Assembly: GCA_035540495.1 (NCBI GenBank)
Contig: DATLGL010000008.1
Coordinates: forward strand, 1-64,000
Length of the DNA: 64,000 nt
From: DASVEG01 sp035540495
GTDB lineage: Bacteria > Actinomycetota > Acidimicrobiia > Acidimicrobiales > CADCTF01
Direction of reading: 5' to 3'
Shown here in pieces: positions 7,717 through 16,017 of this stretch. The translations under genes were made by a program, and so were the position numbers. How positions within the stretch are numbered: position 1 is the first letter of the stretch; each line of letters begins with the position of its first letter. The notes under the pieces are model-generated. The model was not told where the DNA came from. It made no database searches and saw only the letters and a program-made list of their open reading frames with translations.

Positions 7717-8628
7717 TTGTTCGATCAGGTCACCTCGAACAAGCGCCGCTCGGCGCTGCTCATCGCCGCCTTCGTGCTGCTCGTCGTCGCCGTCGCATGG
7801 GCGTTCGACCAGCTGGTGGGCTACGGCGTCGTCGGTTTGATCGTCGCGCTCGCGCTCGCGCTCGGCGGTTCGGCGGTCGCCTACTGGAAGAGCGACGCGA
7901 TCGCGCTGGCGATGAGCCACGCTCGTCCGGCCGACGAGGTCGAGTACGCGCGCCTTCACAACCTCGTCGAGGGGCTCTGCATCGCCGGGGGCCTCCCCAA
8001 GCCGCGCCTCTACGTGATCGAGGACGCGGCGCCGAACGCCTTCGCCACCGGTCGCGACCCGAAGCACGCGGCGATCGCGGTGACGACCGGGCTGCTCGAG
8101 AAGCTCAACCGGATCGAGCTCGAAGGCGTGCTCGCGCATGAGCTCAGTCACATCAAGAACTACGACATCCTCGTGTCGACCCTCGCGGTGACGCTGGTCG
8201 GGGTCATCGCGTTGCTGAGCGACTTCGCCATGCGTTTCCTGTGGTGGGGCGGGCCCCGCCACCGCAACGACCGCCGCGACGGCGGAGGCGGCGCGGCGGG
8301 TGCCGTGGCGATCCTGGGCTTCGTGCTCCTCCTGGTGACGCCCCTCGTGGCCCGTCTGATGCAGTTCGCGGTGAGTCGCCGCAGGGAGTCGTTGGCTGAT
8401 GTCACCGGTGTGTCACTCACCCGGTACCCTCCAGGCCTGATCTCCGCGCTGGAGAAGCTGCGCGACGACTCGACGGTCGTCCACTCCGCTTCCCGGGCCA
8501 CGGCTCACCTCTGGATCGAGGCGCCTACCGCCCAGGACGCATCCGAGGGTCGCCTCGCGTGGCTGAACCGGCTTTTCAACACCCATCCTCCGCTCGACGA
8601 GCGGATCCAGGCGCTGAGGGAGCTGTGA
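7717..8628 (+). CDS. htpX: HtpX-like M48 family membrane zinc metalloprotease
   Basis: 303 residues from a TTG start. Two N-terminal transmembrane helices (about 13-31 and 35-53) precede the M48 domain. The zinc motif HELSH lies in GVLAHELSHIKNYD (about residue 141), and the third ligand Glu is in RRRESLADV. Another transmembrane pair follows HELSH (VSTLAVTLVGVIALL and VAILGFVLLLVTPLV). M48/HtpX enzymes degrade misfolded membrane proteins. Here it is in an operon with lemA. Its stop overlaps a possible GTG start of the next gene. Confidence 0.88.
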   Translation: MFDQVTSNKRRSALLIAAFVLLVVAVAWAFDQLVGYGVVGLIVALALALGGSAVAYWKSDAIALAMSHARPADEVEYARLHNLVEGLCIAGGLPKPRLYVIEDAAPNAFATGRDPKHAAIAVTTGLLEKLNRIELEGVLAHELSHIKNYDILVSTLAVTLVGVIALLSDFAMRFLWWGGPRHRNDRRDGGGGAAGAVAILGFVLLLVTPLVARLMQFAVSRRRESLADVTGVSLTRYPPGLISALEKLRDDSTVVHSASRATAHLWIEAPTAQDASEGRLAWLNRLFNTHPPLDERIQALREL

Positions 8629-8633
8629 TCTTC

Positions 8634-9656
8634 ATGGGGTACCGACGTTGGGGCGCGGCATTGGTCGCCGGATCGATGCTGCTCGCCGCGTGCGGCGGCG
8701 GTGACGACGACAAGGCGGCGCCGAAGGCCACCACCACGACCACCGAGGCGCCGACGACGACGGCGGCCGCGGCGGCTGTCCATCCGCTGACGGGCCTGCC
8801 CGGAGAGCCGAAGCAGCGCCCCGCGCTGATCCTCAAGCTCGACAATGCGCCCAAGGCGCGGATGCAGGCCGGGTTGCAGAACGCCGACGTCGTGATCGAG
8901 GAGGCCGTCGAAGGCGGCGTCACCCGGTTCATGGTCGTCTATCACTCGAACGACACCGACGAAGTCGGCCCGGTCCGCTCGGCCCGCTCGACCGACATCC
9001 TCATCGGCACCGCGCTCAACAAGCCGCTGTTCGCCTACTCCGGTGCGAACGCCGTCTTCGAGAAGCAGCTGCGTGAGTCGACGCTGATCAACGTGGGCCC
9101 CAACGCCAAGGGCGGCGCCTACTTCCGCAAGTCGGGCCGGCCCGCTCCCTACAACCTGTGGGGACGCTTCTCCCAGCTCTACGAAGGCGCCCAGGGCGGA
9201 CCGCCCCCGGCACTGTTCGAGTACCGCGCCGAGGGCGAGGCCGCGGCGGGCGAGCCTGCGAACCAGGTGAACTTCGAGTTCCGGGGACGGATCGTCACTG
9301 CCGTGGAGTGGCGGTGGGACGCAGCGTCTGGCACCTACCGTCGCAAGACCGACGGCAAGGACCACACCGACGCGAACGGCACGCCCGTGCAGCCGAAGAA
9401 CGTGGTCGTCGCGTTCACCGAGTACTTCAACACCGGACTGGTCGATGCGTCCGGTGAGCCCGTTCCGGAAGGAAAGATCGTCGGCGAGGGCGAAGCATGG
9501 GTCTTCACCGACGGCAAGGTGATCAAGGGCAAGTGGAGCAAGCCGGCAGCCGAGCAGGTCACGACCTACACGGACGCCAATGGCCAGCCCATCAAGCTCA
9601 CCCCGGGGCAGACGTGGCTGGAGCTGCCGAAGCCGGGCAGCGCCCGCATCTCCTGA
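8634..9656 (+). CDS. DUF3048 family lipoprotein (first of two)
   Basis: About 340 residues. A lipoprotein signal (ALVAGSMLLAACG) precedes a Thr-rich linker (TTTTTEAPTTT). The DUF3048 domain follows, with typical phrases such as LILKLDNAPKARMQAGLQNA, DVVIEEAVEGGVTRFMVVYH and VGPVRSARSTD. DUF3048 (YerB-like) proteins are exported and of unknown function. ATG 8634 is used; GTG 8625, overlapping the htpX stop, is equally possible because an AGGGAG site at 8617-8622 lies between optimal spacings. A paralogue follows directly. Confidence 0.82.
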   Translation: MGYRRWGAALVAGSMLLAACGGGDDDKAAPKATTTTTEAPTTTAAAAAVHPLTGLPGEPKQRPALILKLDNAPKARMQAGLQNADVVIEEAVEGGVTRFMVVYHSNDTDEVGPVRSARSTDILIGTALNKPLFAYSGANAVFEKQLRESTLINVGPNAKGGAYFRKSGRPAPYNLWGRFSQLYEGAQGGPPPALFEYRAEGEAAAGEPANQVNFEFRGRIVTAVEWRWDAASGTYRRKTDGKDHTDANGTPVQPKNVVVAFTEYFNTGLVDASGEPVPEGKIVGEGEAWVFTDGKVIKGKWSKPAAEQVTTYTDANGQPIKLTPGQTWLELPKPGSARIS

Positions 9657-9698
9657 CCGTCCACCCTCGCAGCAACCGTCTCTAGGAGTCTTTTCGTC

Positions 9699-10751
9699 AT
9701 GACGTTCCGAGCACGCGCCAGCGCGCTTCTGCTCATCCCCGTCGCGCTGGTCGGCGCCTGTTCGTCCGGTGGTGACGAGAAGGTGCCGGCAGCGAGCGCC
9801 GGCGATTCCGCAGCCGCACCGGCCGAGTCGACCACGACCACCGAAGCGCCGGTGCGGGTGGCAGCGACGTTGACGGGCCTGCCCGTCGACCCGGCTGACA
9901 TCGATCGCGCGGCCGTCAGCATCAAGATCGACAACTCGCCCCAGGGCCGGCCGCAGTCGGGTCTCGAGAAGGCCGACGTGATCTTCGAGGAGAAGGTCGA
10001 GGGCGGCGTCACTCGCTTCATCGCCGTGTACCACTCCCAGGAGTCCGACCTCGTCGGGCCCATCCGGTCGCTGCGCACCAGCGACCCTGCGATCGTCTCC
10101 GCGGTCGGGGGCGTGTTCGTGTTCTCCGACGGCGTGGCCAAGTCGCTCGGGCGGCTCAAGGGCGCGCCGGTGAAGGTCGTGTCCGAGCGAGGCGGTGCGG
10201 CGCCGTTCACCTACCCGAAGGGCAAGGTGCGCCCCTGGGCCACGTTCGGCTCGACCGCGAAGCTGCGCCGGGCCGGCAACACCGAGGCCAAGCCTCAGCC
10301 GCTGTTCTCGTTCCTCGGCGAGGGCGAGGCGTTCGCCGGCGCTGGTGCCGCTCCGGCCGCGAAGGCCGTTGTCGACTTCGGCGGTCGCACGAGCTCCGGT
10401 GTCGAGTGGGACGCGGCGTCGGGCAAGTGGCTGCGGACGACGAACGGGGCGGCCCACACGCTGAACGACGGGTCACGCCTGTCGTTCACGAACGTCGTCA
10501 TCCAGAAGGTCCCGTACCAGTCCGTCGGCTACAACGACTCCGCCGGCAACAAGGTCGACGAGGCGGTCGTCGTCGGCGCCGGTGACGCCATCGTCCTCGT
10601 CGACGGCAAGCAGGTGAAGGCGAAGTGGTCGAAGCCGTCGGCGACCGCAGCCACCACGTACACCGACCTCGCCGGCGCGGCGATCAAGCTGCGTCCGGGC
10701 AACACGCTCGTCGTGCTCCCCGCGCTGTCGAATGCAGTAACGGTTTCCTAG
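9699..10751 (+). CDS. DUF3048 family lipoprotein (second, tandem paralogue)
   Basis: 350 residues with a lipobox signal (LLIPVALVGACSS), a short Thr-rich linker and the same DUF3048 signatures as its neighbour: KIDNSPQGRPQSGLEKADVI, FEEKVEGGVTRFIAVYHSQE and VGPIRSLRTSD. AGGAG lies about 12 nt before the ATG. The two copies are divergent enough (different linkers and middle regions) to be an old duplication. They probably act outside the membrane. Function is unknown. Confidence 0.82.
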   Translation: MTFRARASALLLIPVALVGACSSGGDEKVPAASAGDSAAAPAESTTTTEAPVRVAATLTGLPVDPADIDRAAVSIKIDNSPQGRPQSGLEKADVIFEEKVEGGVTRFIAVYHSQESDLVGPIRSLRTSDPAIVSAVGGVFVFSDGVAKSLGRLKGAPVKVVSERGGAAPFTYPKGKVRPWATFGSTAKLRRAGNTEAKPQPLFSFLGEGEAFAGAGAAPAAKAVVDFGGRTSSGVEWDAASGKWLRTTNGAAHTLNDGSRLSFTNVVIQKVPYQSVGYNDSAGNKVDEAVVVGAGDAIVLVDGKQVKAKWSKPSATAATTYTDLAGAAIKLRPGNTLVVLPALSNAVTVS

Positions 10752-10761
10752 AACCCCCTCG

Positions 10762-10767
10762 TAGACT
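10762..10767 (+). promoter_or_regulatory. -10-like TAGACT upstream of pdxS
   Basis: The hexamer ends 8 nt before the pdxS ATG with no Shine-Dalgarno between, consistent with a leaderless mRNA. Confidence 0.5.
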
Positions 10768-10775
10768 GGACGTTC

Positions 10776-11678
10776 ATGAGCACGCCTTCGCCTGAGACCC
10801 CTCGCGCCACCGGAACCGACCGGGTCAAGCGCGGGCTCGCCGAGATGCTCCGGGGCGGCGTGATCATGGACGTCGTCACGCCCGACCAGGCCAAGATCGC
10901 CGAAGACGCGGGCGCCGTCTCCGTCATGGCGCTCGAGCGGGTGCCGGCCGACATCCGGCGTCAGGGCGGTGTCGCCCGGATGAGCGATCCGGCGCTGATC
11001 GAGGGGATCAAGGAAGCCGTCACGATCCCGGTCATGGCCAAGGCCCGCATCGGGCACTTTGCCGAGGCTCAGGTGCTCCAGTCGCTCGGCGTCGACTACA
11101 TCGACGAGTCCGAGGTGCTCACCCCCGCCGACGAGCTGCACCACATCGACAAGTGGGCCTTCACCGTCCCCTTCGTCTGCGGGGCGACGAACCTCGGCGA
11201 GGCGCTCCGCCGCATCTCGGAGGGTGCGGCGATGATCCGCTCGAAGGGCGAGGCCGGCACCGGCGACGTCGTGCACGCTGTCCGCCACCTGCGCCAGATC
11301 CTCGGAGACATCAAGCGCATCGGTCAGGCCGATTCCGCCGAGCTCTACGGCTGGGCGAAGACGCTCCAGGCGCCGGTCGGGCTCGTGCAGGAGCTGGCCG
11401 AGACGGGCAAGCTCCCCGTCCCGATGTTCTGCGCCGGCGGCATCGCCACCCCGGCCGATGCGTCGCTCGTGATGCAGCTGGGCGCCGAGGCGGTCTTCGT
11501 GGGATCCGGCATCTTCAAGTCGGAGAACCCCGCGCGCATGGCCCGAGCCATCGTCGAGGCCACGACGCACTACACCGACTCCTCGATCGTGGCCAAGGTC
11601 TCCCGTGGCCTCGGCGACGCGATGCGCGGTGAGGAAGCGTCGAAGGTCGAGACGCACCTCGCCGACCGGGGCTGGTAG
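10776..11678 (+). CDS. pdxS: Pyridoxal 5'-phosphate synthase, synthase subunit PdxS
   Basis: 300-residue (beta/alpha)8 barrel that makes PLP from ribose 5-phosphate, glyceraldehyde 3-phosphate and ammonia supplied by PdxT. Signature segments: GGVIMDVVTPDQAKIAEDAG, ALERVPADIRRQGGVARMSD, the imine-forming Lys in PVMAKARIGH, and FCAGGIATPADASLVMQLGA with GSGIFKSENP. Its length is normal for the family. pdxT follows after 33 bp, so the two subunits are co-transcribed. The start is supported by the leaderless-type promoter at 10762. Confidence 0.98.
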   Translation: MSTPSPETPRATGTDRVKRGLAEMLRGGVIMDVVTPDQAKIAEDAGAVSVMALERVPADIRRQGGVARMSDPALIEGIKEAVTIPVMAKARIGHFAEAQVLQSLGVDYIDESEVLTPADELHHIDKWAFTVPFVCGATNLGEALRRISEGAAMIRSKGEAGTGDVVHAVRHLRQILGDIKRIGQADSAELYGWAKTLQAPVGLVQELAETGKLPVPMFCAGGIATPADASLVMQLGAEAVFVGSGIFKSENPARMARAIVEATTHYTDSSIVAKVSRGLGDAMRGEEASKVETHLADRGW

Positions 11679-11711
11679 GTCGGTCGGTGTCCGCCGGAAG
11701 GCCCCCAGGGC

Positions 11712-12305
11712 ATGGGGAAGATCGGGGTTCTCGCCCTTCAAGGTGAGGTTGGTCGCCACGCGGCAGCGCTGAGCGCGCTCGGCGCCGACGTCGTCGCCGT
11801 GAAGCGCGAAGAGGATCTCGCCGCCGTCGACGCCTTGGTGCTTCCAGGTGGTGAGTCGACGACGATGTCGATGCTCCTCGAGTCGTCGGGGCTGTTCGAG
11901 CCCGTGGCGGCTCGCCTGCGCGACGGCATGCCCGCGTTCGGAACGTGCGCGGGGATGATCCTCCTGGCCGACGAGGTGCTCGACGGGCGGTCCGATCAGC
12001 GCTTCTTCCACGCCATCGACATCTCCGTTCGCCGCAACGCGTTCGGCCGCCAGGTCGACTCGTTCGAAACCGGTCTCACGGTCGACGGCGTGTCACGACC
12101 CGACCAGCCTGTCGACGCCGTGTTCATCCGGGCTCCGTTCGTCGAGCGGGCGGGCGATGGCGTCGAGGTCCTGGCCACGGTCGACGGCCATCCTGTGCTG
12201 TGCCGGCAGGGCCCGGTGCTCGTGTCGTCGTTTCATCCCGAGCTCTCGGACGACCTCCGGGTGCACGAACTGTTCCTTGATACCTGCGCGAAGGCAGTGA
12301 GGTAA
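11712..12305 (+). CDS. pdxT: Pyridoxal 5'-phosphate synthase, glutaminase subunit PdxT
   Basis: 197-residue class I-type glutaminase that hydrolyses glutamine and channels ammonia to PdxS. It begins IGVLALQGEVGRHAAAL. The oxyanion segment is GGESTTMSMLLE, the catalytic Cys is in FGTCAGMILLA, and the His/Glu pair is in SFHPELSDD. Length is normal. The stop lies 3 bp before yebC, so pdxS-pdxT-yebC form one transcription unit. Confidence 0.97.
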   Translation: MGKIGVLALQGEVGRHAAALSALGADVVAVKREEDLAAVDALVLPGGESTTMSMLLESSGLFEPVAARLRDGMPAFGTCAGMILLADEVLDGRSDQRFFHAIDISVRRNAFGRQVDSFETGLTVDGVSRPDQPVDAVFIRAPFVERAGDGVEVLATVDGHPVLCRQGPVLVSSFHPELSDDLRVHELFLDTCAKAVR

Positions 12306-12308
12306 GCC

Positions 12309-13058
12309 ATGTCCGGTCACTCCAAATGGGCAACCATCAAGCACAAGAAGGGCGCGCAGGACAAGGCGCGCGGGAAGCTCTTCGCCAAGCTCATCCGCCA
12401 GGTCGAGGTCGCTGCCCGTGAGGGTGGGGGAGACCCGGAGTCGAACCCGACCCTGCGCACGATGTTCCAGAAGGCGCGCCAGGCGTCGGTGCCGATGGAC
12501 ACCATCGAGAAGGCGATCAAGCGGGGCACCGGCGAGCTCGAGGGGGTTCGCTACGAGCAGATCACCTACGAGGGCTACGCGCCTTGTGGAGTCGCCCTCT
12601 TGATCGAGTGCCTGTCGGACAACCGCAACCGCACGGGCTCCGACGTCCGCTCGACCTTCACCAAGAACGGCGGGTCGATGGCCGAGCCCGGCGCCGTCTC
12701 GTGGCAGTTCGAGCGCAAGGGCGTGATCATCCTCCCCAAGAAGTACTCGGAGGACGAGGTCATGGAGGCGGCGCTCGAGGCCGGCGCCGAAGACATCGCG
12801 GATCAGGGCGACACGTGGCAGGTGACGACCGCGCCCACCGACCTCCACACGGTGCGCGGTGCGCTCGAGGAGGCCGGCATCTCCTTCGAGTCGGCCGACC
12901 TCACGATGTTGCCGACGTCGACGATCGAGCTCGGCTCGGAGGCCGACGCCCGCAAGGTGCTGAAGCTCCTCGACGCTCTCGAAGACCTCGACGACGTCCA
13001 GAACGTCTACGCCAACTTCGACATCCCCGATTCCATCTTGCAGGCCGTCGAGGCTTAG
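12309..13058 (+). CDS. yebC: YebC/PmpR family protein
   Basis: 249 residues. The family start is MSGHSKWATIKHKKGAQDKA, followed by GKLFAKLIRQVEVAAREGGG. Later come the acidic GTGELEGVRYEQITYEGYAP, NRNRTGSDVRSTFTKNGGS and a C-terminal EDLDDVQNVYANFDI. YebC proteins have been described as transcriptional regulators and, more recently, as factors that help ribosomes through proline-rich stretches. The position beside ruvCAB is the classical one, though a peroxiredoxin gene intervenes here. Confidence 0.97.
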   Translation: MSGHSKWATIKHKKGAQDKARGKLFAKLIRQVEVAAREGGGDPESNPTLRTMFQKARQASVPMDTIEKAIKRGTGELEGVRYEQITYEGYAPCGVALLIECLSDNRNRTGSDVRSTFTKNGGSMAEPGAVSWQFERKGVIILPKKYSEDEVMEAALEAGAEDIADQGDTWQVTTAPTDLHTVRGALEEAGISFESADLTMLPTSTIELGSEADARKVLKLLDALEDLDDVQNVYANFDIPDSILQAVEA

Positions 13059-13061
13059 GTT
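13056..13061 (+). promoter_or_regulatory. -10-like TAGGTT upstream of the peroxiredoxin gene
   Basis: It includes the yebC stop codon and ends 6 nt before the peroxiredoxin ATG, so that gene may have its own leaderless transcript. Confidence 0.4.
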
Positions 13062-13067
13062 CGCCGC

Positions 13068-13547
13068 ATGGCTCCTCCTCGCGTCGGCGTTGGGGACGTC
13101 GCGCCCGATTTCCGCTTGCCCGGCACCGGCGACCGCGAGTACTCGCTCTCCGACTACCGCGGGCAGACCGTCGTGCTCGTGTTCTATCCCGGCGACAACA
13201 CGCCGGTCTGCACCATGCAGCTGAACACGTACAACTCGGATCTCGCCCAGTTCGAAGACCTCGGCGCGCAGATCCTGGCGATCAGCCCGCAGTCGGTCGA
13301 CAGCCACGAACGCTTCGCGGACGTCCACGGGTTCCGGTTCCCGTTGCTCGCCGACGAGGGCACGGCCGTCGGCCGCGCGTACGGCATCCTCGGTCCGGTT
13401 GGCTTCTACCGCCGGTCGGTGTTCGTCATCGATGCGAGCGGGATCATCCGCTACGCGCACCGTGCCACCGCCGGGTTGACGTTCCGCAAGACCGACGAGC
13501 TCGTCTCCGCGGTCAAGGCTGCGCAGGCCGACTTCTCCCAGCCCTGA
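13068..13547 (+). CDS. Peroxiredoxin (AhpC/TSA fold, single-Cys, Bcp/AhpE-like)
   Basis: 159 residues. Thioredoxin-fold peroxidase that reduces peroxides through a peroxidatic Cys in PGDNTPVCTMQL (about residue 46). The conserved Arg is in FYRRSVFVID. The N-terminus VGDVAPDFRLPGTGDREYSL is typical. That Cys is the only one in the protein, so it is a one-Cys enzyme that needs an external thiol for recycling. It lies between yebC and ruvC, where most actinobacteria have no extra gene. Confidence 0.88.
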   Translation: MAPPRVGVGDVAPDFRLPGTGDREYSLSDYRGQTVVLVFYPGDNTPVCTMQLNTYNSDLAQFEDLGAQILAISPQSVDSHERFADVHGFRFPLLADEGTAVGRAYGILGPVGFYRRSVFVIDASGIIRYAHRATAGLTFRKTDELVSAVKAAQADFSQP

Positions 13548-13576
13548 GGATCCGCCGCTTCCGAGCGGCCTCCGAC

Positions 13577-13582
13577 TATCCT
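13577..13582 (+). promoter_or_regulatory. -10-like TATCCT upstream of ruvC
   Basis: Ends 8 nt before the ruvC ATG, with no ribosome binding site. It probably starts a ruvC-ruvA-ruvB leaderless operon. Confidence 0.5.
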
Positions 13583-13590
13583 GCGAACGC

Positions 13591-14094
13591 ATGTTCGTGC
13601 TGGGCGTCGATCCCGGGCTGTCGCGCTGCGGCTACGGCGCAGTCCGACGCGAGCCGTCGGGCGCGCTCCGTGCCGTCTCGTGCGGCGTGATCACGACGCC
13701 GACCACCGACGAGCTGCCGGCGCGGCTGGCATCGTTGTCACGGGAGCTCCGGGCGCTCCTCGCGGAGCTGCGGCCTGATGCGGTCGTCGTCGAGCGCGTC
13801 TTCTTCCAGACGAACGCTCGCACGGCGATGTCGGTCGGCCAGGCGAGCGGGCTCGCACTCGCTGCCGCCTCGGAGGCCGGTTGCGACGTCGTCCAGTACA
13901 CCGCGAACGAGGTGAAGCAGGCGGTCACGGGCTACGGCGCCGCACCGAAGGAGCAGGTGCAGCGGATGGTGCAGTCGCTGCTCGGCCTCGCGGTGGTGCC
14001 GAAGCCGGCCGACGCCGCCGACGCGCTGGCGCTCGCCTTGTGCCACCACGCCGTCGCCCCGATGTTGGCTCGAGTTCCGGGAGGTCTCCGATGA
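13591..14094 (+). CDS. ruvC: Holliday junction resolvase RuvC
   Basis: 167-residue RNase H-fold endonuclease that cuts Holliday junctions together with RuvAB. The acidic metal ligands are visible: Asp in VLGVDPGLSRCGYG, Glu in VVVERVFFQ, and Asp pair in KPADAADALALALCHH. Typical NARTAMSVGQASGLALAAAS is present. Length is normal. The stop overlaps the ruvA ATG (ATGA), so ruvC and ruvA are translationally coupled. Confidence 0.97.
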   Translation: MFVLGVDPGLSRCGYGAVRREPSGALRAVSCGVITTPTTDELPARLASLSRELRALLAELRPDAVVVERVFFQTNARTAMSVGQASGLALAAASEAGCDVVQYTANEVKQAVTGYGAAPKEQVQRMVQSLLGLAVVPKPADAADALALALCHHAVAPMLARVPGGLR

Positions 14095-14693
14095 TTGGTT
14101 CGCTGCGCGGGATCCTCCTCGACCGCTCGGCCAAGGGAGAGGTGCTTGTCGAGGTGGCTGGCGTCGGGTACCGGGTGCAGGTGACGCCGTCGGCCATGGC
14201 GTCTCTAGGGGATCTGGGCGGGCCGGTGTTCCTGCATGTGCACACCCACGTTCGGGAAGACGCGCTGGTCCTCTACGGCTTCCCGACCGCCGACGAACGT
14301 GGCTGCTTCGAGGCGCTGCTCGGCACGCACGGCGTCGGGCCGGCGCTCGCGCTCGCGGTCCTGTCGGTGCACTCACCAGTTGCGCTCCGACGCATCGTCG
14401 CCACCGACGACACCGACGGGCTGACGCTCGTGCCCGGCATCGGCAAGAAGGGCGCGGCACGCTTGCTCCTCGAGCTGAAGTCGCGCCTCGAGCTGCCGGA
14501 GGCCGACCTCGACGACATCCCGTCCTCGGTCGCCGCCGGCTCCGCGCGCGTCGAGGTGAAGGCGGCGCTGGCCCAGCTCGGGTACGGCCCGGAAGAGGTC
14601 CGTCTCGCGGTCGGCCACCTCCCCGAGGAGGGCACCGTCGAAGACCTGCTTCGTGCCGCGCTCCGGACGCTGTCGGCGGCGGCCCGCTCGTGA
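14091..14693 (+). CDS. ruvA: Holliday junction branch migration protein RuvA
   Basis: 200 residues. RuvA tetramer binds the four-way junction and recruits the RuvB motor. It starts MIGSLRGILLDRSAKGEVLV, with an OB-fold N-domain (VGYRVQVTPSAMASL), helix-hairpin-helix motifs (LLGTHGVGPALALAVL and LTLVPGIGKKGAARLLLELK), a flexible linker at about 140-150 and a C-terminal domain (ALAQLGYGPEEVRLAV) that contacts RuvB. The start overlaps the ruvC stop. The stop overlaps the ruvB GTG. Confidence 0.97.
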   Translation: MIGSLRGILLDRSAKGEVLVEVAGVGYRVQVTPSAMASLGDLGGPVFLHVHTHVREDALVLYGFPTADERGCFEALLGTHGVGPALALAVLSVHSPVALRRIVATDDTDGLTLVPGIGKKGAARLLLELKSRLELPEADLDDIPSSVAAGSARVEVKAALAQLGYGPEEVRLAVGHLPEEGTVEDLLRAALRTLSAAARS

Positions 14694-15730
14694 GCCCGCG
14701 CCAGGAGCTGCTCGCGCCCGAGCCCGATCCGATCGAGGCCGCCGAGGAGGTCTCGCTCCGGCCGAGGCGGCTCGACGAGTTCGTCGGCCAGCCCCAGCTG
14801 CGCGAGCACCTGTCGATCATGTTGGAAGCCGCGGCCCGCCGGTCGCAGGCGATCGACCACGTGCTGCTCGCCGGGCCGCCCGGCCTCGGGAAGACGTCGA
14901 TGGCCGGGATCATCGCGGCCGAGATGGGCGCGGGGCTGCGGGTCACCTCCGGTCCGGCCCTCGTTCGGGCGGGCGACCTCGCATCGATCCTGTCCGACCT
15001 GCAGGAGGGTGACGTCCTCTTCATCGACGAGATCCACCGACTCGGGCGGGCCGTCGAGGAGATCCTCTACCCGGCGATGGAGGACTTCGTCCTCGACATC
15101 GTCCTCGGGAAGGGTCCGGCCGCTCGATCGGTGCGGCTGCCGCTGCCACGGTTCACGTTGGTCGGCGCCACGACGCGCACGGGCCTCATCACCGGGCCGC
15201 TACGCGACCGGTTCGGCTTCGTGGCCCGGCTCGACTACTACGGCGCCGCTGATCTGGAGGCGATCCTGCTGCGGTCGGCGCGGATCCTCGGTGTTCCTCT
15301 GTCGGACGACGGCGCCCGCGAGATCGCCGGACGGTCCCGCGGAACCCCTCGCATCGCCAACCGCCTGCTGAAGAGGGTCCGCGACTACGCCGAGGTACGG
15401 GGCGGGCGAGACGGGTCGATCGACCTCGACGTCGCCTCCGCCGGGCTGTCGTTGTTCGGCGTCGACGAGCTCGGGCTCGACAAGGTCGACCGTGCGATTC
15501 TCGACGCGGTGTGCCGCCGGTTCGGCGGCGGTCCCGTGGGGCTGTCAACGCTCGCGGTCTCGGTCGGCGAGGAGACCGAGACGGTCGAAGACGTCTACGA
15601 GCCCTTCCTCCTCCAGCTCGGGCTGCTCATGCGCACGCCGCGCGGGAGGGTGGCGACGCCCGCGGCGTTCCAGCACATCGGGCTGGAGCCGCCGCCCGCT
15701 GTCCCTGGCACGCCCGGCCTCTTCGACTGA
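14690..15730 (+). CDS. ruvB: Holliday junction branch migration ATPase RuvB
   Basis: 346-residue AAA+ motor that drives branch migration on RuvA-bound junctions. It has RPRRLDEFVGQPQLREHL, Walker A (GPPGLGKTS), Walker B (DVLFIDEIHRLGR), sensor 1 (GATTRTGLIT), the arginine-finger segment GPLRDRFGF and a C-terminal winged helix (RTPRGRVATPAAFQHIG). It starts with GTG overlapping the ruvA stop (GTGA). It is the last gene of the operon; a long hairpin follows 31 bp later. Confidence 0.98.
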   Translation: MSPRQELLAPEPDPIEAAEEVSLRPRRLDEFVGQPQLREHLSIMLEAAARRSQAIDHVLLAGPPGLGKTSMAGIIAAEMGAGLRVTSGPALVRAGDLASILSDLQEGDVLFIDEIHRLGRAVEEILYPAMEDFVLDIVLGKGPAARSVRLPLPRFTLVGATTRTGLITGPLRDRFGFVARLDYYGAADLEAILLRSARILGVPLSDDGAREIAGRSRGTPRIANRLLKRVRDYAEVRGGRDGSIDLDVASAGLSLFGVDELGLDKVDRAILDAVCRRFGGGPVGLSTLAVSVGEETETVEDVYEPFLLQLGLLMRTPRGRVATPAAFQHIGLEPPPAVPGTPGLFD

Positions 15731-15761
15731 CGCCGACCCGCCGACACGCGACCCGCGTCAC

Positions 15762-15808
15762 ACGATTGGTCACGAAGGCAGCCACAGCCGCCCTTCGTGA
15801 CCAATCGT
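15762..15808. terminator. 17-bp perfect hairpin between convergent genes
   Basis: Perfect inverted repeat, 17 bp per arm (positions 15762-15778 and 15792-15808, cores TTGGTCACGAAGG and CCTTCGTGACCAA), with a 13-nt loop. It lies between ruvB and the convergent small secreted protein gene, so it is probably a bidirectional terminator. There is no U-tract. Confidence 0.65.
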
Positions 15809-15810
15809 TG

Positions 15811-16017
15811 CTAGATCGGCAGCCCCGACAACGGGATCGTCGGCAGCGGCGGCCGTTCGGGCAGCGGGTTTCCCTGGCAGACCCCGAAGTCGACGTGCTC
15901 GATGATGATGCAAGCCCAGCTGCTGGACGTAGCGGTCGGCACGACCGCGGCCGCACCGACAGTCGGGGCCACAGCCAGGCCGAACGCCAGCCCGGCGACG
16001 ATCAGTGCTCGCTTCAT
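15811..16017 (-). CDS. Tiny secreted protein coupled to an ECF sigma gene
   Basis: 68 residues: a clear signal peptide (MKRALIVAGLAFGLAVAPTV, cut near GAAA), then a mature part of about 45 residues with two Cys (SSWACIIIEHVDFGVCQGNP) and a Pro/Leu-rich tail. The ATG overlaps the TGA of the upstream sigma gene (ATGA), with GGGGG about 4 nt before it, so the two are translationally coupled. The Cys pair could form a disulfide outside the cell. No family is recognised. A role in signalling to, or as a product of, the sigma system is conjecture. Confidence 0.65.
   Translation of the reverse strand: MKRALIVAGLAFGLAVAPTVGAAAVVPTATSSSWACIIIEHVDFGVCQGNPLPERPPLPTIPLSGLPI

Noticed and set aside
8505..10457. 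650-residue open frame on the minus strand
   Set aside because: It is antisense to both DUF3048 lipoprotein genes, has Arg/Gly/Leu-rich shadow composition and no domain. Long antisense frames are expected at this GC content.
15762..15808. Possible integron attC or transposon end
   Set aside because: The hairpin is isolated, lies exactly between convergent genes, and no integrase or transposase is near. A terminator is simpler.
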